Source of the DNA: Pterobdella sp. o SKG-2022
Taxonomy: Eukaryota > Annelida > Clitellata > Hirudinida > Piscicolidae
Assembly (NCBI GenBank): GCA_964035795.1
Contig: OZ038323.1
Coordinates: forward strand, 5,387,561 to 5,451,560
Length of the DNA: 64,000 nucleotides
Direction of reading: 5' to 3'
The notes below the pieces were generated by a model. The model was not told where the DNA came from and did no database searches. It worked only from the letters and a program-made list of their open reading frames with translations. Below, in pieces: positions 11,901 to 23,271 of the stretch. Positions within the stretch are counted from its first letter, which is position 1. The number at the start of each line of letters is the position of its first letter. The position numbers and the translations under genes were made by a program.

Positions 11901-12900
11901 ATGGCCGTTAAAGATGGCGTAATGTGGGTGGGAGGCTTAGGGAAGGAGTGGACAGATAACAATGGTAAAATCAAGCATCAGAATCCCCAGTGGATCAAAA
12001 AAGTGACTCATCGGGGTGAGGTGACTGATCATAGCTGGGTGAGCAATTACAACAGACTCAGGACTTTCGGCGGCTTTGAACACCCAGGTTTGAAAATTTT
12101 GATTGTTATTTGAGGTTTCATTGTTTTACTGGTTTTTATAGTTGAGTTTTTAACAGGGATATTGAACGTAAATTATTTGAAAATCAATTTTTTATTAGTT
12201 ATTATATAGTTTTGATCAAAATTCAAAATATTTAAAAACTCATCTCATCATCTACTTTTCAAATATAACCATCATAAACAAAATAATAATATACAACCAC
12301 AGGCTATTTGATTCATGAGGGTGTGGTGTGGAGTGAGTATATCAAGAAGTGGGTATTCCTTCCAAGGAGAGCTAGCACTGAATACTACAACGATGTCAAA
12401 GACGAGTTGAGGGCCAGCAACCTGATCTTTTATGCCAGTGAAGACTTCAAGGATATTACTATGAGTACTTTTGGTTGGTTGGGTTATATTTTTAGTAATA
12501 GTAGTGGGGGTAATAGTAGCAATAGTAGTAGTAATAGTAGCTGTAGTAGTAAAAATAGTAGTAGTAACAGCAGTAATAGGAGTAGTAGTAGTAGTAGTAG
12601 TAGAAGTCGTAGATGTAACAGTATCAGCAGTTGTACTAGTGTTAGTAGGAATTGCAAAATCTATAATCATCACCACTAACACCTCAAAAACTAAAAGGCA
12701 AGAAGCATCTATCGAAAGGAGTATCATCATTCAAGTTCATCCCTGGCACTTCAGACACCATCATCGTGGTTCTCAAATCTGAAGAGTTGTCAGGCGTGAT
12801 GGCATCGTACATATCAGTACATGACCTGCAGAGCGGTGAGGAGTTGCTGAAGGACATGAAGATTGACGATATTAAGTTTGAAGGCGTTGAATTCGTCTGA
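8940..12900 (+). CDS. CANT1: Soluble calcium-activated nucleotidase (apyrase family)
   Basis: CANT1 hydrolyses UDP, GDP and other nucleotides in the ER/Golgi lumen and supports glycan synthesis. Five exons: 8940-9344, 9434-9632, 11884-12087, 12303-12473 and 12698-12900. All are GT-AG and in phase, giving 393 aa against about 401 in human. A hydrophobic segment near residues 46-67 predicts a type II membrane anchor. Family blocks: [107 protein letters not shown], and the end IKFEGVEFV. Intron 2 (9633-11883) carries a SINE with a LINE nested in it, and intron 4 carries a trinucleotide repeat. The start is the first ATG upstream of the anchor. Confidence 0.95.
10386..10955 (-). repeat. tRNA-derived SINE, split by a LINE insertion
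   Basis: Read on the minus strand, a tRNA-like head (CTATAGCTCAATGGTTGAGC, A-box-like, at about 10955-10925) continues after an interruption into TTAGACTAATTATTTAAAG, a B-box-like GGGTTCGATCCCCCGTGGG, the body GACAATTAGCACCTGTTCC, and a tail near 10390. The two parts would rejoin as one element if 10560-10920 were removed. The copies at 18.1 and 18.7 kb are uninterrupted and confirm the order. It sits in CANT1 intron 2. Confidence 0.8.
10560..10920 (+). mobile_element. 5'-truncated CR1/Jockey-like LINE 3' end
   Basis: The frame 10566-10844 encodes the C-terminal end of a LINE reverse transcriptase protein: [50 protein letters not shown]. It matches the C-terminus of the longer LINE at 55209-56639 (QPAYLFDLLSIRHTRQPLRS, LWNSLPSNLRSSPSL). 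It ends in an AATAATAATAATAAT tail at about 10906-10926. It interrupts the SINE described separately, so it is the younger insertion. Confidence 0.8.
12488..12625 (+). repeat. (AGT)n-type imperfect trinucleotide repeat
   Basis: AGT/AGC trinucleotides fill most of CANT1 intron 4. They create spurious long Ser- or Thr/Val-rich open frames on both strands, which should not be annotated as genes. Confidence 0.85.
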
Positions 12901-13660
12901 TGCAGTTTATAGTTTTTATGTTTTTGTTGGTTTTTTTTAAAATATTTTTAGTTTTTTTAGTTATGTGTTTGAAAAAATTTTTTATACTTGAAAAATATTT
13001 TTTCATAGGTAATTGGATCTTCCTTAAACTATTTTGATGTTCCATGTTTTTAATTTATTAAAAAATCTTTATTTCAAGAACATCAAAATTATTTTATATC
13101 TTTATTTAGTTTTTATTAATGCATCGACTACTCGAGTAATTATTTAACCTCATTTCAGTCTAGAATTTCATGCTTTGTAATTTAATGTAAAAATAAAATA
13201 AATTTCAAACTCTATTTTAATTACTTTCAATTTGAAAATTTAAAAGTTTCATACGGTATTTTTAGTAGAAAATAGTAGAAAAGAGATTTAAAGGCTGTGG
13301 TGTGACAATGGAAAATTGCAAAAAAAATAAAAATTTAAGTGGTAGAAAGTTCACTAAGTATAATTATCAAATGCTTCTAAGTTCAATCAAAGGCATCCTT
13401 ATTAGCTCTTAGTCAAGTATGTAGGTCAACAAATTAGTATTAATTTGAAATTTAGACTAAATGATGTCAAAGCAAACGCTCGTATAAATATAATATTTAA
13501 AAAAGTAGATTATCAACTTTTAAATAATAAAAATAAACACAAACATAACCACGAAAACAAAAAAAAATCTGCGGTGAAGGCTTGTAAATTGCATAGATAT
13601 AAAACAAAACCATCATGGCGTCATATGTATAAAGATAACAGAAGCAGAACTTGATGGGGA
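12901..13660. other. Convergent intergenic region CANT1 / GALNS
   Basis: The 3' ends of CANT1 (+) and GALNS (-) face each other across about 760 bases. It includes an AATAAA at 13192-13197 on the plus strand. Short lysine-rich frames at 13445-13679 lie in the likely GALNS 3' UTR and are not supported. Confidence 0.5.
13192..13197 (+). terminator. Polyadenylation signal, probably of CANT1
   Basis: AATAAA about 290 bases after the CANT1 stop, within an ATAAAATAAAT context. It is the nearest canonical signal on this strand. Confidence 0.5.
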
Positions 13661-16600
13661 TTAGTAAGGCCAGCCACATTTATGAGGGTGGCTCATGGGT
13701 GAGGGCAGACATTGACCCAACTTCTCACATCCTTTCGGTGACCAGTTCTATAGAATATATTCCAGAAGTTTTGTGTTTAATTTAATGGAAAACATTCATT
13801 TGGAGCTTAATGTCGTGAAATTCAAATCTCTTTAAGATCACATATAAACGATATTCAAGTCTAATTTTATGTATAAATATTCAGAGAAGCACATATTCAC
13901 CTGCACAGCCATGTCACACCAATCCAACTGCGGAGTGCCCATCTTCATCTTGCCCTGGTGCTCCCTCAGCACTTCTTTCATTATCACCATTGTGTCTCTG
14001 TACTCGTTTGAGCCATTGCTGTTTGATGTTTGTTCCACCATAAAGCTATCGATATATGAAATAGCATATATATTAAAATTAATTAGTTTTATTTAGTTAA
14101 ATATCATAAACTACGCAGCTCGAAAAGCGACCCAATATGAAGATATGACACTTTAATTCTATACGTGATTAATTTATATTGTAAGTTTATGACACTATAA
14201 CCACATTCGTACTGTATTTCATCGTAATATAATCTCCACAAACTCGATAGGTCTCTTTTCTCCAGGGTCTTTGCCGAGATGGAAGAGAAGTGGGTTGTTA
14301 TGGTGGTCTGTCAAATTGGAGGTTGTGACCCCTTTGACCTCTTGGCCTGGGCAGTACTCGTACCCCTGGTGTGTTTGTTAGAAAAGAAGTCATAGTAAAG
14401 TTTTTAACTCATGCCTGATTTACAGAGAAATCTAATGGTGCTATAAAACTGATGAAATGACATTTGATTTCTTTTTTTATAAAATGAAGTAAAAATATGC
14501 ATGAATTAGTGAATAAATTTTTTAAATCTAATAAAAAATATTCCTAAAACTCACAAAGTCCTGGGCTTCGAGAGGGGTGGCCCATGTGAAGTAGTGCACC
14601 TTGTAATGACCGTATCTGTGTATGAAGTTTGAGCATACATTTATAATGATGATTGTGATAATAATGATAATGATGACGATGGTATTAAAAAAACCTTATG
14701 TTGAAAAGAGCGTTCCCTCTATAGAAAAAAATCGGCTTCAAATCATCAAAATCATAATCTTCTTCCACTTTTTCGTCATTTTTACTATCAACTTCAATAA
14801 TTTCTTTCCTTAAACTTTTTCCGTCTAGTATTAAATTCTTTGGTAATTCTACATCGGCCAGGTCTGCAAGGGTGGGTAGTAGGTCCATCAGAGATGCTGG
14901 GTGTTCGTAAACCTGGATTAAGAATAATTTTAAAATACTTATAAGTGATATTAACACTTCTAATAATGATAGCGTTTTATATAACGCCAAGAAAAGCAAT
15001 TACATAGCATATAAATTTTTCAACTGCATTGCATTTAATGAAACTGAAAATCTTCTAACATGTGGTTTGATCTTGCCAGGCCACCAAGCTATGGCGGGCT
15101 CTCTCATGCCGCCTTCAAACGTCGTCTGCTTGCCACACAAAAACACTCCGTTGCTTCCGCCTTGATTAAAAATTCAATTGCCAAAATTTTTTCTTTGATT
15201 TTAGGCACACTCACATGAACCACCAATAAATACCTTATACGAGTTAAATAATAAAACGATCAAAAAAATGACTTGGAAACTTTTAAAAAAATTTGATTTC
15301 GATAAAATAGTTATTGTCATCCTCATAGCTACCATCCTACACCTTCCTCGTAAGCGTAAGTGGCAGCCCCATTATCGCTCGAGAAGAAGACCATGGTTTC
15401 TTGATGGATGCCTAGTTTCTTCAATGTCTCCAATATCCTGCCCACGCCTTCATCCAACTCCATCACTGCATCCCCGTACCTGAGGGTGTTTGGGTGATGA
15501 GTCTCTTCAACTTGGTATTTAAAACCATAAGGTATTTTAATTGAAAATTTTGGTTGAGAGTTTTTCCATAGCTTTTCAAGCCTTGTGAGTACTGAAACAT
15601 AGCAAAAAAATAAAATTTTGAAACAGCGAAATTTTACTGCAAAATTGTTAAAAACAACAAGAAAATGAGTAAATACTACAAACAATTTGTAATACCATTC
15701 ATCTCAAAATCTACACTTTTACCAATATCTATAATGCAGCTATAATCAAATTGAAGATACATACAATCCTCTCCGACTCTTGCCCCTGTGGGAAGGCGAG
15801 GCGTAGAGGGGTGTGTGAGTGGCATCGGGAGTCCAGTATAAAAAGAAAGGCTTGTCTGCCTTAGCCTGTCTCTCAATGAATTCTATCGCTTCCTAGGTTT
15901 GATGTGTTGATATTGATGTCATTTAATATTGATATGGCATTGAGATTTCTTGAGTTATCGTCATTATTTTCGATTTGCATTTTTATTGCATTTAAATAAA
16001 ATGATTTTAAATGAAGTTATAGTTTAATTATTTATAATAAAGAACTAATTAACTTTGAAAGCAAAAATACATATAATTATGAAATCATATGAAAAGCTAA
16101 AAGTGGTATGTTTGTTTGCCTACCTGCGTGTATGCTTGAGTAAGGTTGGATATGCCTAGTTTATCGTCAATCTTAATTTCTTCGTAGTATCTAAGTAAAA
16201 ATTAAATTAAAAAACTGAGATAAAAATAAACTATTCATTTAAAAATAGATGTTTTGGCAGTTCAATTATGGGTTTTTAAACGTCCAAAACATATTTTTTA
16301 TCAAAAAACCTTTTGTGGAAAAAATATTGAGCTGAGAACTAGAGTTATCGATAAGTACAGTCTAACTATAAAGCATGAGCACAACAAAACTAAATAATAT
16401 CATGCAAACTCGCCTGCCAATCATTTCAACGTCTTTATAGAAGGGGATGTTAGGCATATATTTATCATCGTATCTGCATCGAGTTTTTGAATAACTTTAA
16501 TAAAGCTAAACTTGAAGTTAACTCTTATAAAGTAGTAGAGTCTACATCTCAAATGAAACTCATTTGTTATTTCATTGTTTATAGTTATATCCCTTAAAAA

Positions 16601-19600
16601 TCTCATATATGTATTCTTTAGTTATTGATTGATTGAATGTTTTCTTGATTTATGAGATGACTTCTTGCACACCTCATATATCGATTAGTCATTTATTTGA
16701 TTGGTTAAATAATGAAGCCACCTATAGTGGCAGTTAGGTGCACCAAACCACTCATGGAAGCCATGTTTCAAAGGCAGATGCTCCTCCCGGTGTCCCAAAT
16801 GCCTTTGGGCGTTGTAGGGTTATGGTTTGGTTGTTATGGAGTGTTATAGAGATTTGTTTTTTTGTGAGATATAGTATGTTGTTTTATAGGCTATTTCAGG
16901 GGTTTTGTTATGGGTATTTTTAATGATAATTAATTCATTTCATGCATAAACAATAAAAAACTTGAAAAACATATTTACACACGAAAATAAATTAAAAATA
17001 CATTTCAAAGCGACCGACCACTTGCCGATAATCTTGCTCGTGTACCCAGCCTTGTTGAGCACTTCGGGGATGAGTTCTTCAGACTCTGCTATGCCTCCCA
17101 TGATCTCTTGGGGAGCGTATGCTGTTGGGGTTGTGCCACTATGTGACTTTTAGTATAGCTTTGTGGGTGGATCGTTTACGCATTGGTTTTTGTGTTTGGT
17201 TTGTGTTTGAAGTAGTTTTTGCTTGTATTATTTTCAATGTGACATTTAATAGTGGAAACCAATTGATTGTGGTGTTAGTTTGATATAAATAATTTTTGCA
17301 TAAACCTTTTTACAGGAGTCATATCTATGAAACTTAAATTACATTACATTTAATTCTTTTGAATTCATAGTTCATAATACTCAGTGGTCTAGAAACTCCT
17401 GAAGTTAATGCCACTATAATCATACTCGTAATTGATTTTTATTTGGTTTAAACACATACAAAAACATTAAAATGGTGAAAATGCTCACAGTTTCTTGCAA
17501 ATTCCGTGGAGTAAAAGCCATTTCTGACAGGAAGTCTACCAGTCAATAAGGATGCTCTCGCTGAAGTTGTACATAATATCATTCATTATGAAATATTATT
17601 ATTAAATGCGATATAAAAAATTTGAAGTTAACACATTAAACAACAATAATGTTACTTATCATAACTTCCAATAAAAAAGGGTTTATGAGTAAGAATAAAA
17701 AAATTTAAATTCCGATGCAAGTAATAGTAAAAGTTGTTGTTAAGAAGAAGCAAGCATTAAACAAGGCAATTTTCCACTTATTTTGATGACACATAATCAC
17801 TTTAAATGACGCCTGATCAGAAGCTTCCAGATAGCATTATCGTGCAAAACAACACTCAACTCCACGAAGTTCCTTGCATTTGAACTTTACTATGTTTGCA
17901 TTTTATATTATTTGTTGTTAGTATTTTGACTAACGTTTCGAAAATTATAGCTTTTGATTCTCATTAAATGTATTAAAAAATTTCTCTGATGTTTTTTGTT
18001 GCAAAGTTTGTTGTGAGTATTTATTTTGGATATTTGCTATTATTACTTCATTTTTGGTATATTTTATATTATTATTTTCATATCGAGAGTTTTTTTTTAA
18101 ATCTTTTTTTGACCCGTATAGCTCAGCTGGTAGATCATTAAAATAATTATCTAAAGTTACCGAGTTCAATACCACGTGGTCCGACAATTAGCAAATGTTT
18201 TGCAGTGTGTTTTTGCTACATTAAATTTTTGTAGCAAGCGTTTTGATCTATGAGTGAAATTGCTTTATATTACCACGTTATATTACATTTCACTTATTTT
18301 TTACATTGTGTATAAATTATGATGCATCAAACAAGGCAATTTGCCACATTTTGATGACACAATCACTTTAAGTGACGCCTGATCAGAAGCTTCCAGATAA
18401 CATTATCGTGCAAAACAACACTCAACTCCGATGAAGTTCCTTGCATTTGAACTTTACTATGTTTGCATTTTATATTATTTGTTGTTAGTATTTTGACTAA
18501 CGTTTCGAAAATTATAGCTTTTGATTCTCATTAAAGGTATTAAAAAGCCTCTTTTTTGATGTTTTTTGTTGTAAAATTTGTTGTGAGTATTTATTTTGGA
18601 TATTTGTTATTATTACTTCATTTTTGGTATTTTTTATTATTTTTATTTTTTTCGGCCCCTATGGCTCAGAGGGTAGAGCATTAGACTAATTATCTAAAGT
18701 TACCGGGTTCAATACCACGTGGTGCGACTATTAGCACCTGTTTTGCCGTGTGCTTTTGCTACATTAAATTTTTGTAGCAAGCGTTTTAATCTATGAGTAA
18801 AAGCGCTTTATATTACCACATTACATTACATTTCACTTATTTTTTACATTGTGTATTAATTATGATGCACGATTTTTTTCTGCAAAAAACACATAATGGT
18901 CGTTAACGATTTGAATTATTTTTTCTAAATTATAATAACTTTTCCATAATACAGATATATAATAAAAAACAGTAGCACATCATTTTGAGTTGAAAACCAC
19001 CAACACTTACACTAAAAACAGTCGTAACACCATAAAATCAACACATGTGAAATAATTCTAAGCCCTTCTATGGCATCAAGCTAACAATAAGCACTCACAA
19101 GGAGAACAGATGGCAGATGCAGAGTAGAGGTCTGTGAACAGCACTCCTTCCGCAGCCATTCGATCCAGGTGCGGTGTCTCTCTCGATGGGTTTCCGTAGC
19201 ATCCCAAGTCTCCATAGCCCATCTGCGTGTCGTTTGCTTTTTTAGTAGAGTTTTTTGAATAATAAAAATTTATTTGGCGCCAAGGGAATCGAGAAGTTAT
19301 AATGTTTATGTAGTTTGGTTTTTCATTGAGTTTTTTTTTGAGAAGTTTTAATGTGAATCTATGAGGTTGATATAAAGTTTTGGGTCAACAATTAGCCTCT
19401 ATTCCACAGTTTGTTTGCGTTACATTAAATTTTTAGAAAATGCTTCATAAATATAACATTACATTTCAGTGTTTAAGCTTCCGATAAGCGCTTCTGAGCA
19501 CAGTTTTCATTATATATTGTAGGTAATCTTTAAGAAATAACTCACGTCGTCCATGAGCATAATTATGAAGTTGGGTTTTTTATGATGAGGGGAAGGTGGA

Positions 19601-19689
19601 GGGTGGTTGTAAAAGTCTGCACTTTCAAACTTCAAAGAAAGTCCATTAGAAATACCCAGAAAAGCAAATATCAAGAACAAAATAATCAT
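13661..19689 (-). CDS. GALNS: N-acetylgalactosamine-6-sulfatase (lysosomal arylsulfatase)
   Basis: GALNS removes 6-sulfate from keratan and chondroitin sulfate in the lysosome. Fifteen exons, 5' to 3': 19689-19546, 19222-19099, 17560-17489, 17121-17019, 16802-16722, 16473-16414, 16190-16124, 15892-15765, 15479-15343, 15160-15060, 14912-14695, 14615-14555, 14365-14244, 14045-13901 and 13747-13661. All phases agree, giving 549 aa (human 522). There is an N-terminal signal peptide ([16 protein letters not shown]). Metal and active-site blocks: IIMLMDD, the formylglycine motif CSPSR split across exons 2/3 and followed by [30 protein letters not shown], and the GALNS-type [20 protein letters not shown]. 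The C-terminal Cys-rich end (GCEKLGQC) is also present. Intron 6 has a GC donor. Confidence 0.96.
16191..16413 (-). promoter_or_regulatory. Non-canonical GC-AG intron in GALNS
   Basis: Only the join ...GGCAG / ATACTAC keeps the frame and gives the conserved GRYYEE of the family. That makes the donor GCGAGT and the acceptor TTAG. GC-AG introns are a known minor class. Confidence 0.7.
18112..18300 (+). repeat. tRNA-derived SINE, copy in duplication unit 1
   Basis: Head CCGTATAGCTCAGCTGGTAG (A-box-like) and GAGTTCAATACC (B-box-like), then the body CGACAATTAGC, GCTACATTAAATTTTTGTAG, and an end with repeated TTACATT. The cloverleaf is too eroded for a functional tRNA gene, and the attached body shows that it is a SINE. 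Confidence 0.8.
18652..18835 (+). repeat. tRNA-derived SINE, copy in duplication unit 2
   Basis: Best-preserved head in the window: GGCCCCTATGGCTCAGAGGG and CCGGGTTCAATACC, then CGACTATTAGCACCTGTTTT and the shared body and tail. It defines the full element length of about 185 bases. Confidence 0.85.
19385..19470 (+). repeat. SINE 3' half fragment
   Basis: CAACAATTAGCCTCTATTCC, then GTTACATTAAATTTTTAG and ATAACATTACATTTCA, match the body and tail of the SINE family without the tRNA-like head. It lies in GALNS intron 1. Confidence 0.6.
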
Positions 19690-20079
19690 TATTGCAAATT
19701 TTACGTTTGATTTTTAAGTTGGAATGTTTGTGTAGTTTTTATGTAGATGAGTTGAAATGTCAATTGTGTTAGTTTCGGTTTTATATATGAACAACTTCAT
19801 ATAATTACCTTAGTTAAAAGTAATAGATCAATTATTTTTGTTTTAAGGTTTAACAAAAAATACTTTGATGAAACAACTATTAGATTTGTTTTTATTGTAA
19901 ATTTGAAACTTTTCACTTTTAACTTTTCACTTTTAGAATTGATTTCACTTTTCAAGAGCTTAGAAATTCGATTTGGTAGAGTTTTACATTAAATAGTTTC
20001 TAATAAATAAATGAATTTATTGTTTCATCAAAAACTTTGAATTAAGCTCATTAAATTTTTTCACTTATAGTTTTGAAAG
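19690..20079. promoter_or_regulatory. Divergent promoter region GALNS / TSN
   Basis: The starts of GALNS (-) and translin (+) are 390 bases apart, head to head. Both 5' UTRs and promoters must lie here unless an upstream non-coding exon exists. No specific element can be called, though TTCACTTTTAACTTTTCACTT near 19914-19934 is a short direct repeat. Confidence 0.5.
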
Positions 20080-22147
20080 ATGTCGGATAATACATTGATG
20101 GATGACGATGACAGTGTCAATAACTTGTTTCAAAATTATAATGAAGTTTTAACTCAAGAAAACTTGAAAAGAGAGGTTAGCATCAAACCCACACTTTCTT
20201 TAATTTTTTATTCTCAACGACTTCATGTGAATGAAGTTTGAACTAAAGTTTCAAATTATCTTTCAATTTTTCAGGAAATTCGTTCACTAGTAAGAGAGTT
20301 GGAAGACAATGTTCGTTGTATAACCAATATTATTCAAGCCATACACCATCCTAATGGAATTCTCAAAGGTGTCTCAATGATTTAACTGTTATTTGTTACT
20401 AATATGTTAGTAATATATTAGAAATTAATTGTTAATAGTTAATTATTAACATTTTATAGATTAATTTTATGAATAAATTATAATTATTTGTTTTTTTTTG
20501 GATTTTTTTTTGTAATTAAAAACTTCTGTCTAGAATGAAATCAGTTATATACCATATCATCAAATCAAATTTTTCATTCAGGTAATACTAAGTATTACTT
20601 GAATCAATGTATATAAGTCATCTAATGATATTGAAATAAAGTTAAGCTCTGTTATTATCTCTAAACTGTTGAACATAATCATCATGTTCAACAGTTCAAA
20701 TGAGTATGATGTTGAACCATTTAACACACAGTGAAAGAAATATCATCTAAATGCAAGAGCCTCCTAGAAACAACCAGACTTAAGATAGGACAGCTCGCTG
20801 AAAAAGTTGAACCTCAGAGTTATTTCAAGTTTGTGGTGTTTATTATAAATACATCTATAGTTTTTTATATTTATATAGATTCATATGTTTTTTATACATT
20901 TATTTGTTTTATTCATATTTTTATGTTCTTATACATGTACTTATTCAATATTTCCTCAAGAGTTTAATTAGAAGTTATATTTTTAGAATCTATAAACTAA
21001 ATAGTTCAATGAACTGAGCATTATTATTTTCAAGACACATAGCTACCACATCATCAATGAAACAACAAAACAAACAGGTACCATGAGCATTGGAGGTACA
21101 CCATTCAAAAATGTGTTTTTGTGGTGGTTTTCGTGCATTTCATAAACTGGCAAGAGGAGTACAAAGATTCTGACACAAAGACTGAAGCTCAAGAGAAGGA
21201 TGCAGCAAGCACTAAAGAGGAAAATATACCTTTCATGGACTACCACCAGTGTGCTTCAGTCCTTAACTGTGGGTGGAGTATTTGTGGCGCGTTTTTCTAT
21301 AATTTTAGGCTTGTGATATTGCAATTTTGTTTGAGCTTTGTTTTTAAAAATAATCCGGATATTTAACCTTTGATTAGTTTGACTAATCGAAAAATTTGCA
21401 TAGTAATTAATATATTTATGGTTTCATTTTTAATTTATTAGAGACAACTTGATGGTTGATTTCTTTACTTACTCACACACTACAGTATCAGTTGACGGTG
21501 GCTTCCACTTGGAGTTGGATGATTATCTATGTGGACTGTTGATGCTAGCTTCTGAACTGGTGAGCTGCTTTATATGAATGTTTTTACTATAACAGTAATA
21601 ATAGCTGTAGCTTTATAGTTAATATGATTCATATGAGCTGACTAATTATTTAAATGATTAAATTTATACACTGTTTTATAATAGATGGGGTTTTTCAAAT
21701 TCATATTGTTATGTTTTAATTTCCGTGAGTAATTTTTTTTATATTTTGTCTCACGACACTTATATATACCTGCTGAACATACGTATCACGTTGCTTCAAA
21801 TCGTAACTAAATATTAAAAGAATTAAATGAAACATGTTTATTTAAGTTATTTTTTATTTTTTAAAATAACCATAATTATCAATTATATATTTAATTTATA
21901 AATAATTAATAAGAAATAAATGTTTAAAATTCATTGATAGGCTCGACTTTCGACCAACGCCGTGACGTCAGGTAACTATGTGTGGCCTTTGAAGATAGGT
22001 GTGTTTGTGGCGAGGTTGGATCAGGCTTTCAGGTTGCTTAACTTGAAAAATGACCAGTTAAGAAGGCGATATGATGCTTTGAAATATGATTTGAAGAGGG
22101 TTGAAGAGGTCACTTATGACCTTTCTGTGCGTAGTCTCGTCAAGTGA
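20080..22147 (+). CDS. TSN: Translin
   Basis: Translin forms an octameric ring that binds RNA and single-stranded DNA, and with TRAX makes the C3PO nuclease. Six exons: 20080-20175, 20275-20368, 20732-20828, 21078-21268, 21486-21559 and 21941-22147. Phases agree, giving 252 aa against 228 in human. Conserved blocks: EEIRSLVRELEDNVRCITNI, YFKYHEHWRYTIQKCVFVVV, GGFHLELDDYLCGLLMLASE, LSTNAVTSGNY (the C-terminal VTxGDY-like region), and RLLNLKNDQLRRRYDALKYD then VEEVTYDLSVR. The extra length is an acidic-basic insert (EEYKDSDTKTEAQEKDAAST) after the hydrophobic helix in exon 4. As in other translins, no catalytic triad is expected; that resides in TRAX. Confidence 0.96.
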
Positions 22148-22205
22148 TTTTTTAGATGGTTAAACTGTTTTCTCTTAAATTAACATTTTTTGTTTTTAGT
22201 TACTG

Positions 22206-22255
22206 AATAAATTGAAGTTGATTTTTGTTTTTTAGATGTTTAAAGACTGAATAAA
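22206..22255 (+). terminator. Polyadenylation signals of translin
   Basis: Two AATAAA hexamers, at 22206-22211 and 22250-22255, lie 60-110 bases after the stop codon. Confidence 0.65.
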
Positions 22256-23271
22256 GTAGACTTTAGTTATAAATGAAAGTTGCTAATCCTCAAATAGTTC
22301 AAATGTTGGAATTATTTCGCGCGAAGTTATTTGAAATAGTTGAGTCGTGAATGGTATCTAGGCAGAAAGAAATTCTGTGAATTATAAGAATGAGTTGAAT
22401 TGCAAGAATCTCAATAATCATTCATATATGTCGAACAATACGGTTCTTTTGGCGACAGCACCATTAAACTAAAAGGAGAACAATCAAAACTAAGACAAAA
22501 GTTGTCAATTTTTAATTAAAGGTGTGCGATTGTTTCTCACGTCAGAAATTTCTTTCCTTGAGAGTATTTAAAGCCGGTGGTTTTTCGCTGAGTTCTAAAT
22601 CATGAAAATAAATTTAATTTAATTTAGTTTAATCAAAGTTGAGTTTTGGAAAATTGCTTTTTAAATTTGAAAATAACTGAAAAATTAAGCGTACAATGAA
22701 CACTACATTGGAATCTTTGAGGATTATAAGATATGATCAATGTGTTGAGAGCATGGCCTCCCGCTGCTTTATTTCGTACTCATAATCCCGTGGGCCTCCA
22801 AAATAAATTGATTTTTCAAAAATTCCATTTTAATCAAGTTTGAAATGTTTCTGAAGTTTTCAAAATCAAAAAGAAACTACAAACAGTCTAATAGCACAAA
22901 AACCCAAAAAACCAGATGTAAAGATAAATGAACTTTGAAAAACAAAGCAATAATGAAAGAAAATTTTATTGAAAATTTTTTCTAAGTTCTTGGAAGATTA
23001 GCTTTGTTAATTAAGTAGTGGGCATTAACCAAAGTATAGTTGAATATGAAAGTAAGGGCTATGAGGATATATAAAGAAGATAAAATACATTTTTATATTC
23101 AAAACCTTTGCATTAGTGCATACATATCTACTTTTAAAGAAAAATAACAAAAAATATTACTGAAAAAAAATTGTTAACGGAAAAACTGCTTATATTTAAT
23201 CAAAAAACCGAAAATAGAATTTCATTCAGTCAGAAAGCTTAAACTAAAAAACTTTGGAATCTGGAAGCAAG
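22256..23271. other. Intergenic region TSN / TGF-beta ligand, with a tRNA-like relic
   Basis: About 1 kb without exons. At about 22740-22800 on the minus strand, GGAGGCCCACGGGATTATGA and a following CATGCTCTCAAC resemble a badly eroded tRNA-like SINE head. The remainder should hold the promoter of the ligand gene. Confidence 0.35.

Larger units (their letters stand above)
17745..18866 (+). repeat. Tandem duplication of about 560 bp, each unit ending in a SINE
   Basis: Unit 1 (about 17745-18300) and unit 2 (about 18322-18866) share GACGCCTGATCAGAAGCTTC, CGTGCAAAACAACACTCAAC, TTTGACTAACGTTTCGAAAA and a SINE of the same orientation at the end. They differ by scattered substitutions and small indels, so the duplication is not recent. 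It lies in GALNS intron 2. The part before the SINE may be a separate element: on the minus strand it contains CGAAACGTTAGTCAAAATAC, reminiscent of Penelope-type element ends. Confidence 0.85.

Noticed and set aside
12272..12782. Overlapping Thr-, Ser- and Val-rich open frames on both strands
   Set aside because: They are translations of the AGT trinucleotide repeat in CANT1 intron 4.
18112..18835. Possible functional tRNA genes
   Set aside because: The tRNA-like heads lack good cloverleaf pairing and are joined to a shared body and tail found at several other sites, so they are SINE copies.
23254..23271. An upstream start for the TGF-beta-family ligand
   Set aside because: The codon there is TTG. 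The first ATG in frame is 23272 and directly precedes the hydrophobic signal segment.
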